The translations under genes and the position numbers were made by a program. Positions 42,431 through 53,900 of a stretch of DNA of 64,000 bases are shown here, piece after piece; within the stretch, counting starts at the first letter, position 1, and each line of letters opens with the position of its first letter. The stretch is from Hortaea werneckii. Lineage: Eukaryota; Ascomycota; Dothideomycetes; Mycosphaerellales; Teratosphaeriaceae. The notes below the pieces were generated by a model, which was not told the origin of the DNA, searched no databases, and saw only the letters and a list, made by a program, of their open reading frames with translations. The DNA is taken from contig JBAOKB010000093.1 in NCBI GenBank assembly GCA_037044905.1, positions 682,001 through 746,000 on the forward strand. Direction: 5' to 3'.

Positions 42431-43929
42431 ATGATGCATCGAGCTTTAAAGGCCGTGATTACCATTGCGCTCTCGCTCACTGCTCTTACTGGCGTGAATG
42501 GGCAGAGAATCTCGCATTCAAGACGTGAAGGAAGACCGACCTGTACAGTCTTTGCTGGAAGTAACAATGCCACAGACGATGTGCCGACGATTCTGAGGGC
42601 TTTTAAGGATTGCGGGCATGGTGGCAATGTTGTCTTTCCAAAGGGAGAGCAATACCATATCAATTCGAAGCTGAACCCGATCGTCAATGATGTGAATATT
42701 GAATGGCGAGGGGAGTGGGTTGTGAGTCTCACCGGGTTTCTATTGGACATGGTATATTCTAATACGCCCACGACAGTTCAGCGAGAACCTGACTTACTGG
42801 CGTAATAACAACTACCACATCGAATTCCAGAACCACGCTGCCGGCTTCGTCTTGACAGGGGACCACATCCGGATCGACGGCCACGGCACAGGCGGTATCG
42901 ACGGCAACGGGGAAGTCTGGTATTATGCCGAACGGGGCAACGACACAGTCGGTGCAACCCAACCAGGCCGACCTATCCCATTCCAACTCTGGAACGTCTC
43001 CGACGTGACAATCAAGAATTTCCATGTCGTGCAGCCCCAGCTATGGGCCATTAACATGATGAATGCGACAGACATCGTGGCAGATAATATCTATGTGAAT
43101 GCTACTAGTCCCGAAGCGCCTCCGGGTTATAACTGGGTGCAGAATACTGATGGTTTCAACACGATGGATACTCGGAATGTTCACCTTACTAATTTTGTTT
43201 ACCAAGGAGGGGACGATTGTGTGGCGATTAAGCCGAGATCTTACAATTTCTACGGCCACAATGTAATCACTACCTCTTCTCCTATCCTCGAATGAAGCTG
43301 ACTTTACTGCTTGCAGATTACTTGTATCAGCGGGAATGGCATCGCTATCGGTTCTCTAGGGCAGTACTTGACAGACGCCTCCGTTGAGAACGTCGTTATC
43401 GACCACGCCACGATAATCAAAGGCGGTGCCCAAGGTAACATCGGCAATGGCGCCTACATCAAGACCTGGGTTGGTGAGCTGGTGTCAGGCGGTGATCGCG
43501 ACTATGAATCTGACTACCAGCCTCGAGGCGGCGGATGGGGCCATGTGACCAACATGCTCTTTTCCAATTTCGTGATCCACGGCGCGAAGAACGGAGGTGC
43601 GATTACGCAGAATAGTGGAGACAATGGGACTGCTGCTGGCACGTCCAACATGTTGATCAGTGAGTCATGTTCACCCATACATGTCACGCTTGGGCCGCAA
43701 GGGAACATTAATTGATCTTTCCGCAACAGGTAATGTGGCCTTCGCAAACTGGACAGGTTATCTCGACGACCGTGATACTGCGGCTAGTGTTAGCTGTTCA
43801 GAGCGGAACCCCTGTTATAACATCGACTACCGCAACTTCACGCTGTATACAAGCTCGAATGGTACGATGAAGGCTGGCGCAAGCTGCAAGTGGACCGAGA
43901 AAGGTGGTGTGCATGGCGTAGACTGCTAA
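42431..43929 (+). CDS. secreted GH28 glycoside hydrolase (polygalacturonase/xylogalacturonan-hydrolase type)
   Basis: Predicted to cut pectic galacturonans outside the cell. Exons 42431-42721, 42777-43262, 43317-43659 and 43730-43929 (introns 55, 54, 70 nt) give 439 residues. A signal peptide of about 24 residues ends in VNG. The right-handed beta-helix motifs include NTDGFN and GGDDCVAIK, so the catalytic Asp residues are present. The third classic motif, GHG, reads G-N-G (CISGNGIAIGSLGQY), and the RIK motif reads Y-I-K (GAYIKTWVG). This pattern points to a branch outside classic endo-polygalacturonases, such as exo-acting or xylogalacturonan-type enzymes. Every exon join falls inside conserved sequence and keeps the frame. 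It faces the GH106-like gene, and both would act on pectin. Confidence 0.92.
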
Positions 43930-44098
43930 AACTAGATGCGAATCCCTGCAACCGACATCGAGAATGTAGATAGACCTGCGTCTCGCATTAGAATTTCATG
44001 TCGGTAGATGGAATCTGGATCTGCAACGATTGATCCTAGTAATACATCTAGGTAGTCGGATACTAGCAGAGATCTACCCTCGTCAGACTGATCTAAGT

Positions 44099-44099
<1 letters not shown>

Positions 44100-44149
<50 letters not shown>
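44100..44149. repeat. homopolymer of 50 cytosines
   Basis: Fifty C in a row with no interruption, about 170 bp after the GH28 stop and about 290 bp from the GH106-like stop. The G-rich strand could form G-quadruplexes, and the C-rich strand i-motifs. The exact length is uncertain in any assembly. Confidence 0.9.
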
Positions 44150-44435
44150 ACCGCGATGTAGAACCGACACGGGATGTGTTCATTCTTCTTCCAAAACGTT
44201 TCCAACCGCAAGTCCTCGATTTCCCTCCCATCTGTGGCTGTAAGAGGTCCTCTCATCTGCCGCCCCCCTCTCCGTCATCATTCCATCCATATCCTTCTTG
44301 CTCTCTGATCATACTCCATCCAGCCATCCACCCACCCAGCCAACCTTGCCATCCCCTTTCACCCCCTTTACCCCTTCCCTCTTTACCCATTTCCCCTTTT
44401 CCCCGCCCCAGCCCCTACCTCTGCCCCTCCCTCCC

Positions 44436-47400
44436 CTAATACCCGCCCACCATCACCGGACTCACCAACCCATACCGCCCCACCGGCGGCGGCACCGTCG
44501 TTGCATCCTCGCTCGCAGGCCCCTCGCCAGACGTCTCCAACCGATCGAAAATCGGCAGCAATGCATTACCCAGCGGGGTCCCAATCACGGCCTCAAGCCG
44601 GTTAGGAAACTGGCCGTCTTGCACGAGCCAGGGGTTGATGTCGAGGATACGCGGTCGTGTCGGGTCAAGAGGCGGGAGGGGGAGGGAGTTCAGGGTTGCG
44701 GTTAGGGTGTTGGGGATAGAGCCGAAGTCTAGGAGGACTTTTCTCTCAGGGGTGGGATGGTGGTCGGAGGGAGAGGGTGGTGGTGTTGGTGGCCAGACGA
44801 ATGAAGCGCTGTAGTAACCTCGTCCGCTGACGTTCTGTAGACCGGGGATCTCCTGCCAGGAGACGAGATGTGGGAGGTGGTGCGTGGTGTTGTGTTTGGA
44901 GGCCCCGCCTGTGATATTATATAATTCCGCTGGTGGATCCCAGTGTTCTACCACCAGGGTCCAGTTTGTTAGGATGAGTGATTGGGCGGGGTCTATTGGG
45001 TTGAATGCGGAGGAGGTCGGGAAGGGGTGTGGGATCTGCTCGGCATGGGAGATGTGGCCGTCGTGCCAGCTGCCATGGTCGGTCGATTCGCTGCGTTTGG
45101 AATGGTGGAAGGCGATGATGGTGGTTTGGTTTCCGGCGAGGCTAAGAGATAATGTAGTGCCACCATCATCATTAGAAACATCACCCCCGAATGGTGTCTG
45201 CTGACCAGTCCACGCGTCATACTCATAAGGTGTGCCTTTGGACTTGAATTGGATGGTGGCCTCTGCAGCGCCTTGGCCTTGTGGTAGCTTGATCGCATCG
45301 TTGTAAATGTAGATGTAATCGCAATCTTGGCTGCTACGCCAGTTGGTGAACCAAGTTGCGTTCGTCGGCGATATGGATCGGATCTGCGTCCGCGGTAGAA
45401 CGCCAATAGACGAGAGCGTAGAAGCGACGAGGTAGTCTTCGGTGACATGGACGTTGGGAAGCGAAGTAGCTGCTTCCCGCAAAGACCGTCTCGACTCCCG
45501 AAGATCCATTGAGTTATAGGTCCCTACATAGGTCTCTGGAATTCCACCGGCGAGGACGATCGACAGACCATCATGAGCAAATTCAACCAGCTTCTTGACT
45601 CCATCGACCGTCAAAGAGTCATTAGCCCTGACCAACATAGCCTTGAAACCTTGCGCCTCAGGTGCTAAAACCCCATCGATCACTTCGGCACCCGGCAGGA
45701 GAAAATTATCCGGACTCAGATACTCGTAGGTATACCCCATCTCCTCGAGATCCGTGGGCTCGTAAGTCCGTAACTCGACATGACCCGGCTGCGTCGTGAC
45801 CTTCTGCCAGAACGCCACATCCATCTTCGGAACACCGGCTTGCATGACCCAGTTGTTCCGTGCGACGTAGTCCATCGCTCCGCGGTACTGGAACCAATCT
45901 GGGCGATGTGCGCCGTGCATATCGGAGTACTGGTAGTTGAAAGTCGTGAAGACGGGCCAGGTCGTGTTGCCGTCCGGAATATGGGAAGCCGTGGAAGACG
46001 AATTGGTTGATGCCGCCGGCCCACGATCGTTTGGCGTGCCATAGCAGTTCCGGGAGCGTTTGGACGAAGCCTTCGCCCCGCACGGCGCCGCATTCGGATG
46101 AGACTATGGGGCGCCCTGCCAAGTTGGCAGGGCCGGCGTATTGGCGATAGCCGTCAACCAAGTCGCTGAAATCGAGAGATTCGCATTCGGGGGCGGCGAC
46201 GTATGGGACTAAGGATATCGTCAGTATCTGGAATTAGCAGCGGATTCCCATCCATGTTAGTAGAACTCACTATTCTCCAGCATATCCATGGGGAGATTAT
46301 ATGAAATCTGCGCCGAAAAGGGAAACTTAAGATAATCCTCGGCCCAATCGTTCAAGCCTGTCAAATATGACTGATACCGATTGGCAAGGGTGGCGCGATA
46401 GTCGGCAATATGTCCATTGCCCTGATCCGGCTCGTCGCTCACGTACCAGGCATCCGGGTTCGAGTTCATGTACTTGCCATTACGGTGGAAGAGGAGCGGC
46501 AACCACTTCGCAAGCGAGTACCCGTGGTCCACATGGAAGTAGCCGAGGAAGCCCAGCGTCCAGTAGAGGTTTGCGGCAATCTCAACACTGTCCTCCCAGG
46601 CGTAGTTGCCGACCTCGTGAAGCATCTCGAGCGTGTCGTTGCTGAGGAGGTACTTCTCGCAGAAGTCAGTTGTGGTCTTGGCTCCGAGCGAGGAGAAGTG
46701 ATCGACAGCCCACGAGCCGTTCTGTCGCCACGTCTCTGGGTCCGACTGCGGTCCTCCAAGATCTAGCGGACCGTCTTGCGCTCGGTAGTCGGATCTGAAT
46801 TGATATACGGCGAAGATGGTATGGTTGATGCCAGCGGTGGTGTTTGTCCCCGCGAAGTCGACGGAAAGATGGCCATCTGTGGTAGTAAGGTTGGTCACAT
46901 CCGTCAAGCTACTGGCCGAAAGCGTGATTTGCGTGCGGTTGAGCGAGTAATCCCCCGGAAGACTCCCTGGGTCTCTTGCAAGCTGATCAGGTCGAATTAC
47001 ATTAGCAGAATTCACAGCTAGTCCAGTGACCGCAGCAATCAATTCGCCAGCTCCCCAACCCGGGAGAACGTCGCTAAAGGATCCGCCTAGAGGCACTGAG
47101 ACATTGTACGCAGCAACATCCCAAGAGAGCCCGTCGGTATTTTCCGGTGCAGGAACACCCGTCCCTTGGTTCGGACCCACAGCGAAGTCCATAACCATAT
47201 CGTTGTCCTTGATAGCCTGCACGAAAGCCTTGAAGACGCGGGTCCAAGCCTCAGTACCGAAACCGTACTCGGCCCAGTCGACAGGGGCAGCGTTCCCTCT
47301 GCCGGCGCCATTGTTCGGAGGTCCGCCGTAGAGATAATAGCCCAGCAGCTCGAGCCCGCCCATGCCGGCTTCTTTCGCCGTTTTGACATCTTTGGCGACG

Positions 47401-47597
47401 ACACCCGGGTTCACAGAAGCGTCGGGGATCCAGTACCGGAACTTGGGCCGGACGTGCTTCGAAGGATTCTGAAATGTGCCTCTCTCTCCATCTGCCGGGG
47501 ACTGGGGATGATGGCTGACTGGTTTAGGTTCCGGGACTGCTACGGCCGCAGCAGCAGTGCTGAGGAGGAGAGGGAGGAATGTAGTGGTCAATCTCAT
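44436..47597 (-). pseudogene. GH106-like alpha-L-rhamnosidase gene with a one-base frameshift
   Basis: Secreted protein resembling fungal GH106 rhamnosidases of rhamnogalacturonan breakdown. Exon 1 is 46271-47597, beginning with a signal peptide (MRLTTTFLPLLLSTAAAA); intron 46209-46270 (GTGAGT...TTAG, 62 nt); then coding continues from 46208. The N-terminal block RPKFRYWIPDASV with AGMGGLELLGYYLYG fits the GH106 barrel start. At 45972 the frame breaks: the sequence reads FHGFPYSG in one frame and continues at once as GNTTWPVFTTFNY in another, with one surplus C (or two bases missing). Downstream the second frame is open to the stop at 44436. No splice sites explain the shift. The joined length would be about 1,030 residues. 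Either a fresh pseudogene or a sequencing error; the strong conservation on both sides favours a recent event or an error. Confidence 0.82.
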
Positions 47598-48700
47598 TAT
47601 CGCCGTCTACCCACCTTGCCTTCTCACTTCTTCTCTTCCAAGCCTTAAGGCTGGGTCTTAGAGCGACTGCGACCATAGTAGCAACTATAAACAAAAACAC
47701 CACTTAGCTTGCCCTTCAGGCTAATGACTCCCTACTCTTCGGCGGATCATTAGACCGTATGCCCACCTGAGCATGGAGATCCCTCGCAACTGATGTTCGA
47801 AAAAGAGGAGGTGGTGCGGAGAAAGAGAAAGGGAGGAACGTACGTCGTAGAGTGGAGCCGACATGGGGTCTGGAAGTGCCCACATCGCGAATCCGAAGCG
47901 GTTTCTAGCTCGCTACACCCATGTTCGCATCTAGGAACAGCTATATGAGTCTATAACGACAACTCTAATACATGACTAAAGAGATTGAACTCGGCTTTAT
48001 TGAACTACAAAAGTCACTTTGTTTTTGCATAGGGACTTAATAAGAGTAGAATTTGTATCAAGTGTCATTACCGAAATATACCTATCGCAAATGGAGCGTA
48101 GGATATTGTTCAAGAGATCTAATATAGAACAAAATCTACAACTTTTAGTCCCTTCTTCTTCTTCTTTTCTCTTCTTTCCTCTTCTCTTTTTCTTTCTTAG
48201 AGCTTGTGCCTATATACTTACAGTAAAGACAGGATGAAGGATACAAGAGAAAGCCCTTAGGAAGCTTCTGGATGATCCTGAAGCGAGGAGGAAAAAGAAG
48301 GGAAAAGAAAAAAAAGAAAAAAAAGAAAAGGCCTAAAAAAGCAGCGTCCCATAAAAATTCAAGGTGGATTTATACAGTGACTTCCCTACCCGTCCAAAAA
48401 TACTATCCCACAAAGGGAAAGAGCATGCCATGTCAACGCGCCACTACCCGAATGCTCTAGTCGTACAGACATGCGGCTTAAAACCCCAAGGGACAAACGC
48501 TAGAAGAGGAGAGAGGGGCAAAAGGAAAAGGGGAAAGGACTCGCTCGAGAACGCAACAATTGGGGTCTGCTCCTCTCCCAAAAACCATCCTGCAAGTAAC
48601 ACCGCCCCGATAACAAGGGAAGGGGGCAATCCGTTCCTTCCACGAGGAGAGGAGCAGGAGGAGCCAATGGGGAGGGATTTTCAAAACCCCTGACCTTTTC
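47598..48700. other. intergenic, about 1.1 kb, partly AT-rich
   Basis: Upstream of the GH106-like gene and downstream of COX15. The stretch 47930-48480 is clearly richer in A and T than its surroundings and contains a purine-rich A/AG run at about 48283-48330. No transposon ends or coding frame recognised; it could be a decayed element, but nothing proves that. Confidence 0.45.
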
Positions 48701-50362
48701 CTACTGCAGCGAAGCAGAGGACCCCATAGCCTTCCTCCTTGCCGTCATCGAGTTCTGCAGCCTCCCCTTCAACGAACCCTCCTTCACAGCCCTCTGCACC
48801 AACCTCAACGTCCGACCGGGAACCCAGACCCGACTCCCCAGCACGAAAACCCCAGTCAACAGCGCCAAAGCCCCCGCCTGATGCGCAGCTGCTAGCGGAG
48901 TCGGGACGAGATACCAGAGCGTACTAATCCCCAGAGCGACCTGGAGGGAGACGAGATGGACAGTACCTAGAACGGCTTTGCGCGCGTCGCGGGGGAGGTG
49001 GGTACGGATACGGGGCGAGAGGCGAGAGTAAGCGAATAACCCGCAGACGGCGAAGAAGGTGGTGGTGGCCAGGATGCGATGGTCGAGTTGCGCGGTGACC
49101 GGGTTCTCGAACATGTTGCGCCAGAGCAGGTCGCCCATGTCTTCCTCGGGTACGGCGCCGCCTTCGCGGCGGTTCTGCTGGTGCGAGTAGAAGGGGTCGA
49201 GGAGTTCGCGGCGCGGGGGAAGGAAGTTCGGGTGCCCCATCCATGGGAAGTCGTTGTAGACGAGCCCGGCGTCGAGGCCGGCGACGAGGGCACCGGACAT
49301 GGCGGTCAGGAAGGTTAGGGCGGCGAGGGCGGCGACGGAGCGGCGGAAGGGGGTTAGAGGGGTGGAGCGGAGGGTTTGGAGGTGGGAGAGGGCGGCGTGG
49401 GGGTCCTTGAGGAAGCGATTCTCGCGGAGGATCAGGGCGCCGTTGTAGACCATGGAGAGGTAGGCGATGAAGGCGGTGCCGAGGTGGGCGGCGAGGCGGT
49501 ATTGCGAGACGCGGGGTTGGGAGCCGGTCTCGAGGAGTTCGTCCTTGAGGCCGGATTTCACCATCCACCAGCCGATGAAGCCTTGGAAGCCGATCAGGCC
49601 GCAGATGCCGAGGAGACGGCCGGCCATGCGCTTATCCACTCGTTTTCTGGCCACGAAATATAAAGTTGGCAGGAGGAAGGAGACGCCGACGAATCTCCCC
49701 CATAGCCGGTGTCCCCATTCCATCCAGTAGATTTCTTTAAACTCCTCTAGACCCATGCGTGAGTTTAGCATCTTGAACTCCGGAGATTGCCGATACAGGG
49801 CAAACTCGGCTTCCCAGTGCTCCGGGGTGGTCGGGGGGAAGGAGCCGGTGACGGGTTTCCATTCGGTGATGCTGAGGCCGGACTCGGTCAGACGGGTGAG
49901 GCCGCCGAGGACGACGATGCCGAAGACGGAAGTGGCGGAGAGGAGGAGGAAGTAACCGACGGATCGGGGGGTGTGATTGGGCCATGAAGAGGTGGATGAG
50001 GAAGAGAAGGAAGTCGCGTTGGCGGCGGGTTTGGATTGCGATTGGCCGATGGTCTGGCTGAGAGCGCCTAATGGGGAAGGAGCAGTGGCGGAGGAGGACT
50101 GCGAGCGGAGGAAGAGTCGGTCGGGCGTCTTAAAGGCGGCCAGGAAGGGAGTCTGCCGTCGGGATGGGAAGGACTCCCATGTTCGACTGGTGTTGCTGGT
50201 GCTGTTGGGTGCAGATGACTGTCGGGGTTGATTGTGTAGACAGCGTCGGCAGGTGAAGGCCGAGTTGGATGTGCGGCTGGCGTGTTTGAGTGCCAGGCGT
50301 AATCTGACCGGAGCATTCGTGAGGGTTGTCATCGTGGGTATGGCTCTGGTCCTCCCACTCAT
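48701..50362 (-). CDS. COX15: heme A synthase (COX15)
   Basis: Inner-membrane mitochondrial enzyme that oxidises the C8 methyl of heme O to make heme A for cytochrome c oxidase. A single exon of 553 residues. The first 130 residues are Arg/Ser-rich without a fold, a long mitochondrial targeting sequence. The first membrane block holds GGLTRLTESGLSITEWKPV, the family signature. WMEWGHRLWGR and LAAHLGTAFIAY carry the heme-binding His residues of the first half. The second half has AGLDAGLVYNDFPWMG, QLDHRILATTTFF and AAHQAGALALL with the second His set. About eight membrane segments are seen. A second ATG at 50332 (MTTLTNAP) may be the real start. Confidence 0.95.
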   Translation of the reverse strand: MSGRTRAIPTMTTLTNAPVRLRLALKHASRTSNSAFTCRRCLHNQPRQSSAPNSTSNTSRTWESFPSRRQTPFLAAFKTPDRLFLRSQSSSATAPSPLGALSQTIGQSQSKPAANATSFSSSSTSSWPNHTPRSVGYFLLLSATSVFGIVVLGGLTRLTESGLSITEWKPVTGSFPPTTPEHWEAEFALYRQSPEFKMLNSRMGLEEFKEIYWMEWGHRLWGRFVGVSFLLPTLYFVARKRVDKRMAGRLLGICGLIGFQGFIGWWMVKSGLKDELLETGSQPRVSQYRLAAHLGTAFIAYLSMVYNGALILRENRFLKDPHAALSHLQTLRSTPLTPFRRSVAALAALTFLTAMSGALVAGLDAGLVYNDFPWMGHPNFLPPRRELLDPFYSHQQNRREGGAVPEEDMGDLLWRNMFENPVTAQLDHRILATTTFFAVCGLFAYSRLSPRIRTHLPRDARKAVLGTVHLVSLQVALGISTLWYLVPTPLAAAHQAGALALLTGVFVLGSRVWVPGRTLRLVQRAVKEGSLKGRLQNSMTARRKAMGSSASLQ

Positions 50363-50985
50363 ACTCTCCTGTATACTACCTAGGTATAGACAACATGAAG
50401 AGACACTGCATGTCGAAGATTCGCTTACTCAGACGACTTTCTATGCCCTCAGGGTCCGATTAGATCCGCCCTAACACGCCCGGGAAACTCAATCTCACTT
50501 GCACTCTTTCCAGGTTCTCTGTGCTGGAACGCTCGAAATTCGGAGCAAGGGCCGAAGCCGCTGCGACACAGTAGTTGACGGGGCGAATCATACGGTCGCC
50601 ACACTGCAGATCTTCTCACATCCTGGCATCGCAGGAGCCCTGTCCGCCCAGCTATTCTCTTTCTTTCTTCCTTTCCCCCATCTCGTCATGGGTCAGGTTG
50701 CTCCATTCTGTAGGACTCCATTTGCACTCTCCGTCTAAGTATTGCCGTCTTCCTTTGACTCCTCCTTCATTATACTATCAGGCTGGATTGCATACCTACC
50801 TACCTACGTGCTGAGGTTGCTTGACTACATACCATCCATGTCCCCGTCAGCTGTCCACGCGCGCGAGCTTCTAACCCGAGCTTAAACTCGCTTAATTCCT
50901 CACTGCAGCCCCGCCTGACCACCAGCTAGCTGTGCAGCCCGCAATCACGCGGTGAAACCATTGTTCTTGCCTAGCCCAGTCGTTG
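50363..50985. promoter_or_regulatory. shared divergent promoter, COX15 / BTB protein
   Basis: 623 bp between divergent start codons. It contains a CCTA-type short repeat (TACCTACCTACCTAC near 50790-50810). No specific site assigned. Confidence 0.5.
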
Positions 50986-53900
50986 ATGAACACCCTCTTC
51001 TCGTCCTACTCCGATGACGAGGACGAGGTTGATGATGACCACCCCGATCATGTTCCTGACCGACACACTCCCCGCCAACGTCGCCGGAGGGAATCGCTCT
51101 TCCGTGACGCCATGGCCAGCAACGAGAGCTATCAGCATTCCCGCGATGCTCTTCCCGGTCCAAGTGCAGCTGCAGCTGATAACGTCGCCGCGCAGTCAAG
51201 ACGACAGGACCGCCCACGTCCCGGAGTGAAAAGACATAGCAGTCTCCCCCAAACTCTCTTCGCATCCGGCAGTGCTTCCATCTTCGGTTCTGGTCCGAGT
51301 CCATCCATGGAGAGTGATCAGTCGCCACTCTCTCTTCCGCCTACCCAACATGAATCACCCAATTCTCCCCGAGATGCCCCTTCTGAAGCGGGTCAAGTGC
51401 CTGAGGCCTCGTCCATCCCACGACTCTCCGTCTCCCACCCCAGCCAGGAACAGCTGCCCGTATCCCGTCCGCCTCTCTCTGCCATCGGCGGCCGTAATCG
51501 CGTCCCGTCCACCACCAGACGCGCTCATTTTGAGGATCAAGTGAGGAGCACCGCCGACCGCCGCATCATTCCACGGGTGGAGAAGGATGCCGACGATCCA
51601 ACCAACCCACCTGCCACCTCTTCCGCTCATGGACGCCACCGCTCCAACACTCTCACCACCCTTAGTCGGCTCTTCGCCGTGCGCGCTTCCACCTCTCCGG
51701 ATGCCAGCAGACAGGGTTCATACCTTCAGCAGCATCCCTCCACTCACCACTATGGAACCAGCCTCTCCCATCGCAACCTGCAAACTACCTCCATCCAGCT
51801 CGGCGACCTCCCAGATCACTTATTCACCCGCGGCCTCCTTGAAGGCCGACACTCGGACATCACCGTCATCGCCTTCAACCACCCCTACCATCTCCACCGC
51901 CTCATCCTCGACCGCGCCCCCTTCTTCACCTCCGCCCTCTCAGCCCCCTGGCTCGAAAGCGCCGCCAAAGAAATCACCGTCCACCCGTCTGACCTCGATC
52001 CGAACATCACCCAGACCGCATTCGAACTGGCCCTCAAACGTCTTTATGGCTGCTCGGACCCAGTCGAGGAAGAACCCGAAGCCATCGGCCTCTTCGCCGT
52101 CGGCTGCTGGCTCGAAATGAAGGACTTGATCGATTCCGCTATCGAATCCATCCTGCGGCAGATGTCTCCCGAGACTCTGTCCCCGCTCATTCGGCTCGTG
52201 ACGATGAATTATTACGGTCGAGCAGGCGAGAAGATCCTCGCGAGTGCTAAGGCTATGTTGTGTCGGGATGGCAGCTCGATGCCTTTGCGGTTCTGGTCCG
52301 GGATCCCGGCCGACATTGTAAGGGAGATGGTGGGTGGTGATGGGTTTTACATTGAAGGAGAATTGGAAAGGTGGGTTCTAGCTAAGAGGATCCTGGATCG
52401 GAGGTTGAAAGTGAGGGCGTATGAGGCGGGGTTGACTGTCCCTTCCTCCTCCTCGTCGTCATCCGGTCTAACGGGTCGGAGCTCGATGAGACGGAGACGA
52501 GTGATCAAGAAGGTCCCGGTGGAATATTGGCCTCGATTGACGGCTGTGAGGTTCGATTCCATCTCGACAACTTCGCTTTTCTCTCCTCCCGTCCGGAGAG
52601 GCCCGCGCTCGTCTTCTGCCTCATCGCATGCGAACCCGCCTTTCTACGGAGGTTCAAGAGGGCTAGGAGCAGGAGGTGCACCTGATCCGCTCCATGCTTT
52701 CATAAGTCTGTACACACACCCAGACATCGAACCCCTTCTCGTCCTTCTAGACGAAGGGATCCATTATATCCACCTCGACTTTGAGTCTCTCCAGTTCATC
52801 CGGGGACAACGGGATATCTTGGGCTTTCCCGTTATGCCGGAGAAGGTGGTCAACGATGCGTTGTGGATGCAGATGGAACTACGCCAGAAAGTCATCAATG
52901 CTGCCGAAGGCGGGTTGGAGCTTGGTCTTAGTCTGAAGTGGACGGAAAACGAGGAAGAGGACTACGATGAGAGCATTGCAACTGGCCACCATGCGAACAA
53001 CGATGCTACTACAACGAAAGGCAAACAGAAAGCCTCCGAATACCCTCCTCCCCCCTCATCCCCCGAACAGAAACACCACAACCCCGGCAACTCCTCTTTT
53101 CCTTCTTCCACCATCTCCAGCGGAAGCTGGGACTCCAACGGCCTCCCCCGCAAATTCTGGATCCCCGCCTCCGACTGCAATATCGTCATGGGCGGCAACG
53201 CTGACCCGGTCATCGCTACTTCCAATACTACCACCCTCCAACGCCATGCCCAACAACAGCAGCAACACCACCAGCACCAGCACCAGCAGGGGAGATATAG
53301 TATGAACCTCGACCCGAGGGATGTCCAGTGGGCCTCGGACTTCGGCGCCGCGACCGCGCAACCGCTTGGCCCTCCTCCGCCGAGACCGGGGAGTCGCGGC
53401 AGCGCTACTATCCCCGCCACCACTAACCCCATCCACGACCGCTCCACTCCTACCCCTGGCGGCACCGGCGTCGCCCCAGACCGAGGAGGCCCACTTGGCA
53501 ACACTGCCAGCGAACCTCCCCTTCCTTCTTCGCCCCCTCCCACGCAGACATACACCCACTTCCCCCCCTTCCGCTTCGTCGCCGAGTTCCCCCCTCCCGG
53601 CCTCCTGAAGGAGCGGAAACGCATCTATTCCCAGACGGTCTTCTATGCGGGCTCCCTGTGGAATCTGTATGTTCAGAAAGTCTCCACCGCCGGGAATAGG
53701 AATGGTACTACTGGTGGTGGTCAGAACGCTGGCGGGGGTGGAGGAGGGAAGCAGTTAGGTGTCTATCTCCATCGGGCGAAGGAGCGCGGGGATGGGGATG
53801 GGAGTAGTGTGGGTGGTGGTAGTGCCGGGGGTGGGGCCAGTAGTGGACGTCCTTCGTTCGATGAAGCGGGGAATCTGCGTGCGTCGGTTGATGAAAGGAT

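Noticed and set aside
47930..48480. AT-rich block as a possible RIP-degraded transposon
   Set aside because: No terminal repeats, no remnant of a transposase or reverse transcriptase frame; only base composition differs.
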